Origin: Treponema sp. | GTDB taxonomy: Bacteria; Spirochaetota; Spirochaetia; Treponematales; Breznakiellaceae | Length of the DNA stretch: 32,772 bases | Assembly (NCBI GenBank): GCA_031288495.1 | Contig: JAITRH010000026.1 | Location: forward strand, 1-32,772 | Reading direction: 5' to 3' | In this document: positions 22,987-31,212 of the stretch, in pieces | How the letters are laid out: each line of letters starts with the position of its first letter | Position numbering within the stretch: position 1 is the first letter of the stretch | Notes under the pieces: generated by a model | Told to the model about the DNA's origin: nothing | The model's database searches: none | What the model saw: only the letters and a program-made list of their open reading frames with translations | Program-made: the position numbers and the translations under genes

Positions 22987-23225
22987 AAACCGGGAACAGA
23001 TAATAATGCTGCCGGATTGCATAGACGATTACATAACGGACAACAATTCAGTACGGGTCATAGAAGCGTATAGCAACAGCCTCAATATGGCGGCGTTGGG
23101 TTGCGGCCGGCGACAGCGGAATACCATGGTACGACCGATGTATGCTCCCCAAGAGGTATTGAACGGGTGTCTGTAGGGCTATATGAACCGGATACCCTCC
23201 TCCCGGCGGCGGAAAGGGGAAACCT
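22987..23225 (+). pseudogene. Relic of a second IS1182-family transposase (N-terminal part)
   Basis: A plus-strand frame not in the ORF track reads NREQIIMLPDCIDDYITDNN, then SVRVIEAYSNSLNMAALGC, RPMYAPQEVLNGCL, a TAG stop, and GYMNRIPSSRR. This is the well-known N-terminus of IS1182-type transposases (NR.Q..LP...DDY...NPVR.ID.F...LD...LGF, then GRP.Y.P...L.L...GY.NRI.SSR). There is no initiating start in place, an internal stop interrupts it, and homology ends near 23220. It belongs to a different subgroup from the element at 1-140. The DNA from there to 23500 shows nothing further that I recognise. Confidence 0.7.
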
Positions 23226-23515
23226 TGGTACTGCCGGGGCAAGCCCCTCGCCTATACCGGTAAAGCGCGGAGGCCCGGGATCATCCCCCAAAAACCAAGC
23301 AGCCCCTGCGGCGTCTGACCCGGCTTAGGTCAGGGCTCGGACGGAGCCCCAGCCAGGAAGCGGGCATACGCTATTGCAGCCCTTCGCCTTATCCTGAATG
23401 GAGGCTCCACGGATTACCCGGATTTTTCGCGCTAACCCCCCGCCGTAATCGATGCATAGCGGGGTAAGCTGTAGATACCGGCCCTTGCCTTATGGAACGC
23501 TCTCTTTTGGGCTTG

Positions 23516-23544
23516 TTGCACAGCCTTAGGCAATCAAGTATTAT
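23516..23544 (+). promoter_or_regulatory. Promoter of valS
   Basis: TTGCAC (23516-23521) and TATTAT (23539-23544) are 17 bases apart. The leader would be about 75 bases and include the hairpin at 23565-23590. Confidence 0.6.
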
Positions 23545-23564
23545 CTGTAATATAAAAATCCCGC

Positions 23565-23590
23565 ATCATCAGGGGAACATACCTGATGAT
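23565..23590 (+). promoter_or_regulatory. Leader hairpin before valS
   Basis: ATCATCAGG and CCTGATGAT form a perfect 9-bp stem with an 8-base loop. No T-run follows, so it is not an intrinsic terminator; a role in mRNA stability or translation is possible. Confidence 0.55.
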
Positions 23591-23601
23591 AGGCAGTTAC
23601 C

Positions 23602-23630
23602 ATGAGGTTACCATGAGGGCAATGACATGA
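23602..23630 (+). other. Chain of two mini-ORFs overlapping the valS start
   Basis: ATGAGGTTACCATGA encodes M-R-L-P-stop. Its stop overlaps ATGAGGGCAATGACATGA (M-R-A-M-T-stop), whose stop overlaps the valS ATG at 23627, each by ATGA. The GAGG and GAGGG within them also serve as ribosome sites, so the arrangement may be incidental. Confidence 0.4.
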
Positions 23631-26353
23631 AAGGGCTTAAACTGCATAAGGTTGAACTGGAAAAGTCCTTTAATCCCCGGTCTTTTGAAGGCCGGATCTA
23701 TACGCAGTGGCAAGAACAGGGGGCCTTTAAGCCTAAAGCAGGAAGCGGAACCCCCTATGTGATGGTTATTCCTCCTCCTAATGTTACGGGGATGCTGCAT
23801 CTGGGGCATGGGCTCAATATAAGCCTCCAGGACATCCTCATCCGGTTTCATCGTATGCGGGGGGTGCCTGTATTGTGGGTGCCCGGTACGGATCATGCGG
23901 GGATTGCCACCCAGAACGTCGTAGAGAAGCAGCTCAAGGCTCAGGGAAAGAGCCGGCATGATCTGGACCGGGACGCATTTGTACAGAAAACCTGGGAAGT
24001 CAAAGCCGCATACCACGAGATTATTTCCCGGCAGATCACCCGGATGGGGGCCAGCGTGGACTGGTCCCGGGAACGGTTTACCCTGGATGCGGGGCTTTCT
24101 CAGGCGGTGCGGGAGGTCTTTGTGTCCCTGTATGAACGAGACCTCTTGTATAAGGGAAATTACCTGGTTAATTGGTGTACCTCCTGCGGTACCGCCCTCT
24201 CGGATGATGAGGTGGAGCATGAGGACCTGGAAGGGAAGCTGTACCATATCCGATACCCCTCTGGAGAGGCTGAAAGGGGGTTTATAGAAGTGGCCACCAC
24301 CCGGCCCGAAACCATGCTGGGAGATACCGCAGTGGCGGTCCACCCGGAAGATCCCCGGTACCAGGGGCTCATCGGAACATCCCTGCTCCTCCCCCTCACG
24401 GATCGCCGGATCCCCGTGGTGGCCGATACCTATGTGGACCGGGCCTTTGGTACCGGCGCGCTGAAGATTACCCCGGCGCATGATCCCCATGACTGGGAAG
24501 TGGCGAAACGCCACAAGCTTCCGGCCATCTCCATTCTCAATCCCGACGGCAGGCTTAACGATCAGGTTCCTGAGCCATACCGGGGGCTTCCGGTAAAAGC
24601 CGCCCGGGAAGCGGTCTTGCGTGACCTCAAGGCAGGGGGATTTCTGGTAACGGAGCGGGTCATCACCCATAGGGTGGGCCATTGTTACCGCTGCCATACG
24701 GTGATTGAACCTTTTCTTTCAGAGCAGTGGTTTGTACGGATGCAGCCTTTGGCGGAAAAGGCCCTGGCTGCGTGGCGGCGGGGGGAACTCGTCTTTTACC
24801 CGCGCAAATGGGAAAACACCTATCGGCACTGGCTGGAAAACATCCGGGACTGGTGTATCAGCCGCCAGCTCTGGTGGGGCCATCGGATTCCTGCGTGGTA
24901 CTGCCCTTCCTGCGGTACCTCTATCGTGGCCCGGGAGGATCCCTCCGCCTGTCCCTCCTGTGGGGATGAAAACCTCAAGCAGGATCCAGACGTGCTGGAT
25001 ACCTGGTTCTCAAGCTGGCTGTGGCCGTTCAGTACCCTGGGCTGGCCTTTGGCGGCGCTGGATGAAGCGGATAAAACCAATGATTTTCATCGGTTTTATC
25101 CAACCTCCTCCCTGGTAACCGCCTATGACATCATTTTCTTCTGGGTTTCCCGGATGATCATGGCAGGCCTTGAGTTTACCGGAACGGTTCCCTTCAGGGA
25201 CATCTATATCCACGGCTTATTGCGGGATAAACAGGGCCGGAAGATGAGCAAGACCCTGGGAAACGGCCTTGACCCCTTGGAACTGGTAGACCAGTTCGGC
25301 GCAGATGCCTTGAAGTTCACCTTGGCCTTTTTATGCGCCCAGGGGCAGGACCTTCTGGTGGATAAAGAATCCTTTAAATTAGGCTCAAAATTTGCCAATA
25401 AAATATGGAATGCCAGCCGGTACATCCTTATGAACCTGGAGAACCGGATCCTGGTTGAGGAGCCCCGGCTCAAGCCTATGGACCGGTGGATTTATGCCCG
25501 GCTCAACCGGGCGGCCAAGACCATGACCGAAGCCTTCCTCTCATACCGTTTTAATGACGCGGCTACTGCGGCGTATGACTATTTCTGGAACGACTTCTGC
25601 GACTGGTATGTAGAGGCAACGAAACTATCCCTCCACACCGGAGAGGACGCCGAGAAGGATCGGGCCGCCACCGTGCTTTTGGAGGTGCTCGCCGAATCCT
25701 TAAGGCTCCTCCACCCGCTGCTTCCTTTTATCACCGAAGCCATTTACGAGTACATCCCTCATACCCAGGGGATGCTCATAACGAGCCCCTATCCGGTATA
25801 TGCGGAAGACCGGAATGCTCCTGATACGGAACAGAACATTGCCCTGCTGCAAGAGCTGGTGCGTATGGTCCGTACCTTGCGAAGCGAATGTACGATTCCC
25901 CGGGAAAAGAAAATCCCGGTTGTGGTTCGCCTCAGTTCGAGCGGCGCTTCCGGGTGTTTTCTTAAAGAAAATATGGAATTGATGCAGCTGTTAGCCGGTA
26001 TAGGGGACCTCACCATGGAAGAACCCGGACCTGCCCTTACAAGGCCCTCCGGTGCTATTGGCCTTGTGGGTTCCGGGTTTGAAGCCTTTGTGTATGTTGC
26101 CGAGGCAGTGGATAGGGAGGTTTTGAAGCGTACCTTTACCAAAGACCTGGCAAAAGACCGTGCCTTTATCGCCGGTCTTCAGGCAAAACTTGCCAATGAC
26201 CATTTCTTGAAGAATGCCCCCCCGGATCTGGTGAAGGGGGAACAGGGGAAACTCGCGGATGCCTTGCAGCGGACTGAAAAACTGGTATCCTATATGCGGG
26301 ATCTTTTTGAGGATATACCCCAGCCTACACCGGCTGAGGAGCCCCTGCCATGA
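23627..26353 (+). CDS. valS: Valyl-tRNA synthetase
   Basis: Charges tRNA-Val with valine in the cytoplasm. The 908-residue protein is of normal length. The HIGH motif is in PPPNVTGMLHLGHGLN (about 45-60), and the KMSKS loop is RKMSKTLGN (Lys539 region). The editing domain lies between, with ATTRPETMLGDTAVAVHPED. Zinc-type Cys clusters appear at WCTSCGTALSDDEV and YCPSCGTSIVAR/CPSCGD. The anticodon-binding domain and a C-terminal helical arm (about 845-890) are complete. Start ATG 23627 has GAGGG eight bases upstream. The end overlaps the HD-hydrolase gene by ATGA. Confidence 0.97.
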   Translation: MKGLKLHKVELEKSFNPRSFEGRIYTQWQEQGAFKPKAGSGTPYVMVIPPPNVTGMLHLGHGLNISLQDILIRFHRMRGVPVLWVPGTDHAGIATQNVVEKQLKAQGKSRHDLDRDAFVQKTWEVKAAYHEIISRQITRMGASVDWSRERFTLDAGLSQAVREVFVSLYERDLLYKGNYLVNWCTSCGTALSDDEVEHEDLEGKLYHIRYPSGEAERGFIEVATTRPETMLGDTAVAVHPEDPRYQGLIGTSLLLPLTDRRIPVVADTYVDRAFGTGALKITPAHDPHDWEVAKRHKLPAISILNPDGRLNDQVPEPYRGLPVKAAREAVLRDLKAGGFLVTERVITHRVGHCYRCHTVIEPFLSEQWFVRMQPLAEKALAAWRRGELVFYPRKWENTYRHWLENIRDWCISRQLWWGHRIPAWYCPSCGTSIVAREDPSACPSCGDENLKQDPDVLDTWFSSWLWPFSTLGWPLAALDEADKTNDFHRFYPTSSLVTAYDIIFFWVSRMIMAGLEFTGTVPFRDIYIHGLLRDKQGRKMSKTLGNGLDPLELVDQFGADALKFTLAFLCAQGQDLLVDKESFKLGSKFANKIWNASRYILMNLENRILVEEPRLKPMDRWIYARLNRAAKTMTEAFLSYRFNDAATAAYDYFWNDFCDWYVEATKLSLHTGEDAEKDRAATVLLEVLAESLRLLHPLLPFITEAIYEYIPHTQGMLITSPYPVYAEDRNAPDTEQNIALLQELVRMVRTLRSECTIPREKKIPVVVRLSSSGASGCFLKENMELMQLLAGIGDLTMEEPGPALTRPSGAIGLVGSGFEAFVYVAEAVDREVLKRTFTKDLAKDRAFIAGLQAKLANDHFLKNAPPDLVKGEQGKLADALQRTEKLVSYMRDLFEDIPQPTPAEEPLP

Positions 26354-26907
26354 CCACCGAGGAGATGCTGCGGCTTAATGGAACCCACCTTGCCCCTTAT
26401 ATGCAGCTTGCCACCGCCCTGATCGGTAAAGTACGGGAAGGCGGGGGAAATATGTTCAGGCACCAACTGGATACCATGGCCACCCTCATCGACTATGGGT
26501 ATGTGGATTCAGTGCTCCTCAAGGCGTCGATTGTCCATGATCTTCTTGAGGATGTACCGGATTTCAACCATAACCTCCTCTTATCCGTGGATTATGAAAG
26601 TCCTACGGTGTATGACCTCGTCCTGGAAGTAACCCGTTTCCAGGGTGAAACAAAGGCTGAGTTTCTCACCCGGATCCTGGAAAGCGGCTCCCGGTACGCC
26701 AAGACCCTCAAGGTAGCGGATCGGATCTCCAATATGATAGCCCTGGGGTTTGTGGTGAACACCGCATTTATCGACCGATACACCGAAGAAACGGTCAAGT
26801 ACATTTTTCCCATCGCTGAAGAAGTGGACAAGTCCATGTTAGCGGAACTCCAATCCCTGGTCGTATCCCGGAGGAAGTACGTATTGGCCCTCTCAAAAGC
26901 GCCCTGA
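26350..26907 (+). CDS. Small RelA/SpoT-type HD-domain protein (putative alarmone hydrolase)
   Basis: The 185-residue protein consists of one HD phosphohydrolase domain. FRHQLDTMATL (His38), HDLLEDVP (His63-Asp64 with Glu67-Asp68) and KVADRISNM (121-129) match the metal and guanine-site motifs of the hydrolase half of RelA/SpoT (H...HD..ED...(K)LADR..NM). No synthetase, TGS or ACT domain is present, so it would be a stand-alone hydrolase of the SAH/Mesh1 type acting on (p)ppGpp or a related nucleotide. It is joined to valS by ATGA, so the two are made together. Substrate is inferred from the family; other HD hydrolase roles remain possible. Confidence 0.8.
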   Translation: MTTEEMLRLNGTHLAPYMQLATALIGKVREGGGNMFRHQLDTMATLIDYGYVDSVLLKASIVHDLLEDVPDFNHNLLLSVDYESPTVYDLVLEVTRFQGETKAEFLTRILESGSRYAKTLKVADRISNMIALGFVVNTAFIDRYTEETVKYIFPIAEEVDKSMLAELQSLVVSRRKYVLALSKAP

Positions 26908-26945
26908 ATCCCTTAAGGACCTTTCCAAAAAATGCCGCACCCCCA

Positions 26946-28079
26946 TCACCCTTGAACATACGTCCGGGCCACCGGATCGTGGGGGTCTAGTTCCAGGACC
27001 GTGCGGAAAAATCCTGCAGCCTCCTGGGGGTTTCCGGTTTTAAGGGCGAGGATCCCCAGATTGGAAATGATCTTGATGTTTTCAGGCTCTTCCCAAAGGG
27101 CGGTTTCCAGCTCTTTCCGGGCTCCTACCCACTCTCCGCTTTCCATCAAGCAGAGGGCCAGTTCGTTCCTGGTATCGCTCGTATCGCCCCCCAGCTCAAT
27201 GGCTTTTCTAAAGGCCCCGATCCCATCATGCCAACGGCCCAGCTTTCTCAGGCCCCAGCCCAGGAGAAACCAGCCGTTCCAGACCTGAGGATGGCGTTCA
27301 AGAAAATTGCCAATCTTAGCAATCCCCTGAGCCGCCTTATCTTCCCGAATACAATCATAGGCCTCCCGGAACATGGCATCATCCAGGTTATAGGTTTGAA
27401 TTGCCTCCACCATAAGCCTCGCCTGTTCCTGTTTTTCAGGCTCATCTCCCAGCCGCAGATAGGCCTGAAAACATTCCCGGGCCTCTTCAAAGTACCGGTG
27501 CTTCATAAAGAAAAAACCTGCCTTAAAGATCCCCTGGGGAAAGGGAGGGTGGAGATCCAGGAGGGCTTGGTAGGCTTTATAGGCTAAATCCTGCGCTCCG
27601 GCAAGGCCTGTCCGGGTATGGGCCTGTTCTTCCAGAATCAGCGCCCGGTTGAGAAGCAGCGCCGGTAAGCCGGGAAAAAGCCCTTCCAATAGGCCTATAA
27701 TTTCAAGGGCCAGCGCATAATCGCCATTATGCGCCTTGAGCAGGGCCGCCGTGGTAAATTCGGCCAAAATATCCGGCTTAACCGCCAGGACAAAACCTCG
27801 GTAGTACCGGGCATTCCTTCCTTCAGGATCCTCCGCCACTACCCGTATCATGCCGGCGAGGATCATCTCCCAGGATAGTTCCTCCAGATTCAAGACCTCT
27901 ACCCCCGGCGCCAGTTCTACGGGAATCGGTATGGCCGGATCGATGGAGAACCCCTCCCCGGCAGGTCCTGAGGATAGGGTTTCAATCGATCCCCTTAAAG
28001 ACTCAGGGACCGATAAAAACACGATCTTTTCTTTACGGTTTAAAACGGATCGGGTCTCAAGCGGTTTTTCTCTGTTCAT
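26946..28079 (-). CDS. TPR-repeat protein
   Basis: The 377-residue protein has no clear signal peptide. Its C-terminal two thirds hold TPR units, for example NGWFLLGWGLRKLGRWHDGI-GAFRKAIELGG, TRNELALCLMESGEWVGARK and IISNLGILALKTGNPQEAAG-FFRTVLELDP. Such proteins are protein-binding scaffolds; no enzyme domain is seen. It is convergent with the HD-hydrolase gene (38-base gap). ATG 28077-28079 has no ribosome site of its own, but overlaps the stop of a mini-ORF that has a perfect AAGGAGG, so translation is probably by re-initiation. Partners are unknown. Confidence 0.82.
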   Translation of the reverse strand: MNREKPLETRSVLNRKEKIVFLSVPESLRGSIETLSSGPAGEGFSIDPAIPIPVELAPGVEVLNLEELSWEMILAGMIRVVAEDPEGRNARYYRGFVLAVKPDILAEFTTAALLKAHNGDYALALEIIGLLEGLFPGLPALLLNRALILEEQAHTRTGLAGAQDLAYKAYQALLDLHPPFPQGIFKAGFFFMKHRYFEEARECFQAYLRLGDEPEKQEQARLMVEAIQTYNLDDAMFREAYDCIREDKAAQGIAKIGNFLERHPQVWNGWFLLGWGLRKLGRWHDGIGAFRKAIELGGDTSDTRNELALCLMESGEWVGARKELETALWEEPENIKIISNLGILALKTGNPQEAAGFFRTVLELDPHDPVARTYVQG

Positions 28080-28192
28080 ATAAAATCAGGCATCCTCATG
28101 GTCTTCCTCCTTAATAGGGCCTTAGCCTTAAGCCTATCCATAGAGGAAATAACTTCGTTGATAAGTGTAGTGTATATAAACCGCCGATTCAA
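28076..28192 (-). CDS. Small ORF / leader peptide upstream of the TPR gene
   Basis: A minus-strand frame runs from TTG 28192 to TGA 28076 (38 residues, containing LINEVISSMDRLKAKALLRR and ending MRMPDFI). Within it AAGGAGG stands six bases before an internal ATG, giving a 7-residue peptide MRMPDFI, and the stop overlaps the TPR gene start as ATGA. Either the 38-residue or the 7-residue product could be the translated unit. The remaining bases up to 28359 show no gene. Confidence 0.4.
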   Translation of the reverse strand: MNRRFIYTTLINEVISSMDRLKAKALLRRKTMRMPDFI

Positions 28193-28359
28193 TGCTCAGG
28201 TTTCCCATGCTTTACCGGATCTAAGATTCCCCACATTGCTGCGGTGGTTTTGCAAGAAACGATTGTATGGCATTTCCTTACCCTGAAGCTTGCAGGAGAT
28301 GCTTGATCCTTTACGGAACACTCGGTTTATCAGACGTGAGTCTTCCTATCCTGAACAAT

Positions 28360-29238
28360 TTAAGGATCACCGGGAGAGGCTTCTTGCGAATCCCCCTGGA
28401 CCAGCACCGTGCTTGAGTCGGTCCGATTAACCGCCCGTACCTGGGTAATATACGTATTGATTCGTATTTTATATTTCATGGGGATAAGATCATCATAAAA
28501 AGACATGCCCATGGCCACCAGGTCCTTTCGGCCTTCGACGGTTTCCGAATGGAGAAATTTCCCTTTTAAGAAATAACTTTCCCGGGGTTCCTCAAAGTCT
28601 ATACGGAGCACCGCCTCTCGATCATTCAAGAAATTGGCAAGCCCCATGATGATGATTTTAGCGCCATAGAACGAAATATCCCGTAATATACACTGCCGCG
28701 GCACCCCCTGAACCGAAACAGCCGTCTCCCTTGAGAGGATACCGAGCATACGCTGGGTTTCATTGGTAATAATGATCCGCTCACCGCGGCGCTTAGAAGT
28801 ACTCTGGGTGTTTGCGGTGGTATCCAGAATCCGTCCCAGCACGCCGATTAAATAATCCGGGGCTTGCTGGACAAATTGCAGCGTCACCATAGCGGTGTCT
28901 TTCGAATTGCCATACGGAATATACCCTACGGATCGGACCGCCACAAAGAAGATTACCGGATCCGCTCCTTCGTTGCCTTTAAAGCAAAACTGAATATTCG
29001 CCCCATTGTTAGCCTCTTGCAGGCTTTGCAGGAACCCTGATTTGGTATTCACCAAGACCTTCACCCGCTGCAGAGAAGCGGCATAAATAATACAGGGCCA
29101 TAACTTCCCCATACATTTCAGGCACACTTTCTTGGTTAAGAGCCCTGTAACCTCAAGTATTTCTTTATTAAAGATTACTTCATTGGTTTTATAACGTTCA
29201 TAATAGGTTATGATCTGTTGCCTACTCAACGCATTCAT
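28360..29238 (-). CDS. PilZ-domain protein with long N-terminal domain (putative c-di-GMP receptor)
   Basis: The 292-residue cytoplasmic protein has an N-terminal alpha/beta region (1-140) and a C-terminal PilZ domain (about 148-270). The c-di-GMP motifs are visible as RRGER (150-154, the RxxxR-like arm, imperfect) and DISFYG (187-192, the D.S..G motif). Proteins of this plan in spirochaetes link c-di-GMP to motility or the envelope. No Shine-Dalgarno sequence precedes the ATG, and a consensus promoter lies directly upstream, so the message may be leaderless. Binding to c-di-GMP is inferred; the first motif is not a perfect match. Confidence 0.82.
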   Translation of the reverse strand: MNALSRQQIITYYERYKTNEVIFNKEILEVTGLLTKKVCLKCMGKLWPCIIYAASLQRVKVLVNTKSGFLQSLQEANNGANIQFCFKGNEGADPVIFFVAVRSVGYIPYGNSKDTAMVTLQFVQQAPDYLIGVLGRILDTTANTQSTSKRRGERIIITNETQRMLGILSRETAVSVQGVPRQCILRDISFYGAKIIIMGLANFLNDREAVLRIDFEEPRESYFLKGKFLHSETVEGRKDLVAMGMSFYDDLIPMKYKIRINTYITQVRAVNRTDSSTVLVQGDSQEASPGDP

Positions 29239-29246
29239 TATACAGT

Positions 29247-29275
29247 ACTATAAAACGCTTCAAATATACTGTCAA
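29247..29275 (-). promoter_or_regulatory. Consensus promoter abutting the PilZ gene start
   Basis: On minus, TTGACA (29275-29270), 17 bases, TATAGT (29252-29247). The -10 box ends only eight bases before the ATG at 29238, so transcription would begin within about two bases of the start codon. Confidence 0.75.
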
Positions 29276-29380
29276 TTATAATAAAGTACAAATTATATAA
29301 ATGAGCGTCTTTTTTAAGAGTTATCGGAGAAAAATGGTAGCTGATCCTCTCTGCCAAGGTACCCTATACTACCGAGACCC

Positions 29381-29770
29381 CTATGCTACAAGCTCAACAA
29401 TCATACCCCCGGGAACTACCGGAACCTGCCGGTAGGGGAGGGGAACCATGCCTGCCCTCCGGCTCTGATAAAGCTGCCGTTCGTATTGCTCGATCAAAGC
29501 ATCTATATGCTCATCGCTACGGAGATCCGGTAAGGGTTCTTTCCTGTGCTTCCTTTCACTTAACTGCTCTATAAGGCAATCGAGAATTTTCAGTTTAGTG
29601 ATGGGGATCCCCTTAACCCCTTCCGGAGCCTGTACCCCGGAAACATGCTTAAATTGAGCATAGATATACTGTACGGGAGCTACGGGTAGGAACATTTTTT
29701 CATCTCTGGACTTACCGATTACATAGCCGGTACTGGCAATAGCGTTTGTATGTACAACAGTATGGATCAT
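29381..29770 (-). CDS. Hypothetical protein, conserved-looking, 129 residues
   Basis: The track starts at 29794, but the ATG at 29768-29770 has AGGGGGAAATAAG upstream and gives a natural start (MIHTVVHTNAIASTGYVIGK). The protein has no signal peptide or membrane segment. A beta-rich first half (VAPVQYIYAQFKHVSGVQAP, IPITKLKILDCLIEQL) is followed by a charged helix (SDEHIDALIEQYERQLYQSR) and a Pro/Val-rich tail. I do not recognise the family. It lies between the PilZ gene and the lipoprotein gene, all on minus, with gaps of about 140 and 105 bases. Confidence 0.6.
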   Translation of the reverse strand: MIHTVVHTNAIASTGYVIGKSRDEKMFLPVAPVQYIYAQFKHVSGVQAPEGVKGIPITKLKILDCLIEQLSERKHRKEPLPDLRSDEHIDALIEQYERQLYQSRRAGMVPLPYRQVPVVPGGMIVELVA

Positions 29771-29875
29771 CTTATTTCCCCCTGGTTTCACCATAATCCA
29801 CCCGAGGCAGTTTTACCAGAAAAATAATAAGAAAATAAGTAGTTTTATATGATTGGCCTGGGCCTAAACCGCCCC

Positions 29876-31138
29876 CTACCGGGTAGGGGAAAAATTATTG
29901 ATCCGATACCAATCGTTGACCCGTCTTTCCAGGGAGCGCGGGAGGGCTTCCCCGGTTTGCCGGATCCGGTCCCGGAGATAGGGAAGGATGACCTGTTCCT
30001 TGAGGCTGTTCCAATGCTGGGGAAGGATCTGAGGGGGAGCCATGAAATCATCGGGAGGGGTATGTCCCAAGAGACTGGGATAAAACTGGGGAAAAATCTG
30101 TTCCGTAACGGTTCGCAGGGCAGAAAAACCGCTGCCGATACCAAAAAGGGTCTCATGGATCCCTTGATTCCTGCTGATTTCCAGGAGCAGGCGCTGGGTC
30201 TCAGCCTGAAAAAACCATTGGGTAAAGGCGGCAGCGGCCTTCTTTGCCTTTCCCTGCTTATAAATTCCGTAATATACGGTCTCTTCAAAGAGGGGTATGG
30301 TATCTTGTTCTGCGATCCAGCGAAAGTCAAGAATGGCCCGGCTCTCCTGGGTCAGGGTAAAAAAGTCCGTGCTGTTCATGTAGGTGAATAGGATCCGCCC
30401 TGAGGCGGCGAGTTTGGCCGGGGGATCATAGCAGTATTTGAAGACAAACTCATCCTCCGCCTGGATACCGGTATTGGCCTCCCGGGTCCAGTTCCGCAGG
30501 TAGGTGATGGCCTGCTCCAAGGCTTCCGGATCCCAGGCAAGGGGATCCGCCTCCCTAAAAGAGGCATTAAAAAGGGTAGCCGCCACAAAAAGGAATTCAT
30601 CGTTCCACGCAGGGGAAAAGCCCATCCGGGAATAGCTGCCGCTTTGCTCCATATTGTACCCGATCCCCAAGGCTTTGAGTTCCTCAAAGGTAACCGTAAA
30701 GGGGTTTGAGAGTAATGACCCGTTAACCCGGGCAAATACAATGGCAGGGATATTGAAGGCTACCGGAAGGAGGTACTGGTTATTTTCAATATTGCCGAGG
30801 GCCAGGAGCCGGGGATAAAAAGCGGTTTTTGACACCTGCTGCCGGGTAAAAAAACGATTGAGGGGGGTGAACAAGCGGCGGGTCGAGAGGCTTTTCAGCC
30901 AGTTTCCCACCACAATATCTGGGGAGTCGGCGGATTCGGTCAATTTCTGCGCGGGGAATGCATGGTACCGGGTTTCAATCTTATACGGTTCTTGGCTGGA
31001 ATTAAAATATTCCGCATAGAGGGCGAATTCGGGCCTATCGGTCCACAGGATTGCGGTCGTCGGTTCAAAGAAGCGGCAAGACAGGATGCTGACCGCCACC
31101 CAGGGCAGTACCAGCCTGCCGGGGGTAAAGGCTCTCAA
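29876..31138 (-). CDS. Extracellular solute-binding-like lipoprotein
   Basis: Resembles ABC-type solute-binding proteins (ILWTDRPEFALYAEYFNSSQ, SPDIVVGNWLKSLSTRRLFT, VYYGIYKQGKAKKAAAAFTQ-WFFQAETQ). The track starts at ATG 31216, coupled by ATGA to the upstream nucleotidyltransferase gene, but this leaves a 34-residue tail before the hydrophobic core. A TTG at 31136-31138, seven bases after GGGGG, gives MRAFTPGRLVLPWVAVSILS then Cys, a proper 20-residue lipoprotein signal with an I-L-S-C lipobox. I therefore prefer 420 residues from the TTG, while noting the alternative. No permease or ATPase genes are adjacent, so it may serve a distant transporter or have a non-transport role. Confidence 0.72.
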   Translation of the reverse strand: MRAFTPGRLVLPWVAVSILSCRFFEPTTAILWTDRPEFALYAEYFNSSQEPYKIETRYHAFPAQKLTESADSPDIVVGNWLKSLSTRRLFTPLNRFFTRQQVSKTAFYPRLLALGNIENNQYLLPVAFNIPAIVFARVNGSLLSNPFTVTFEELKALGIGYNMEQSGSYSRMGFSPAWNDEFLFVAATLFNASFREADPLAWDPEALEQAITYLRNWTREANTGIQAEDEFVFKYCYDPPAKLAASGRILFTYMNSTDFFTLTQESRAILDFRWIAEQDTIPLFEETVYYGIYKQGKAKKAAAAFTQWFFQAETQRLLLEISRNQGIHETLFGIGSGFSALRTVTEQIFPQFYPSLLGHTPPDDFMAPPQILPQHWNSLKEQVILPYLRDRIRQTGEALPRSLERRVNDWYRINNFSPTR

Positions 31139-31212
31139 GAACCGACCCCCTTTTGAGACCGGCCTAAGCAGGGAGCATCTGCCTAGGTCCTGAGGTCTTG
31201 GAGGGCGAGAGC

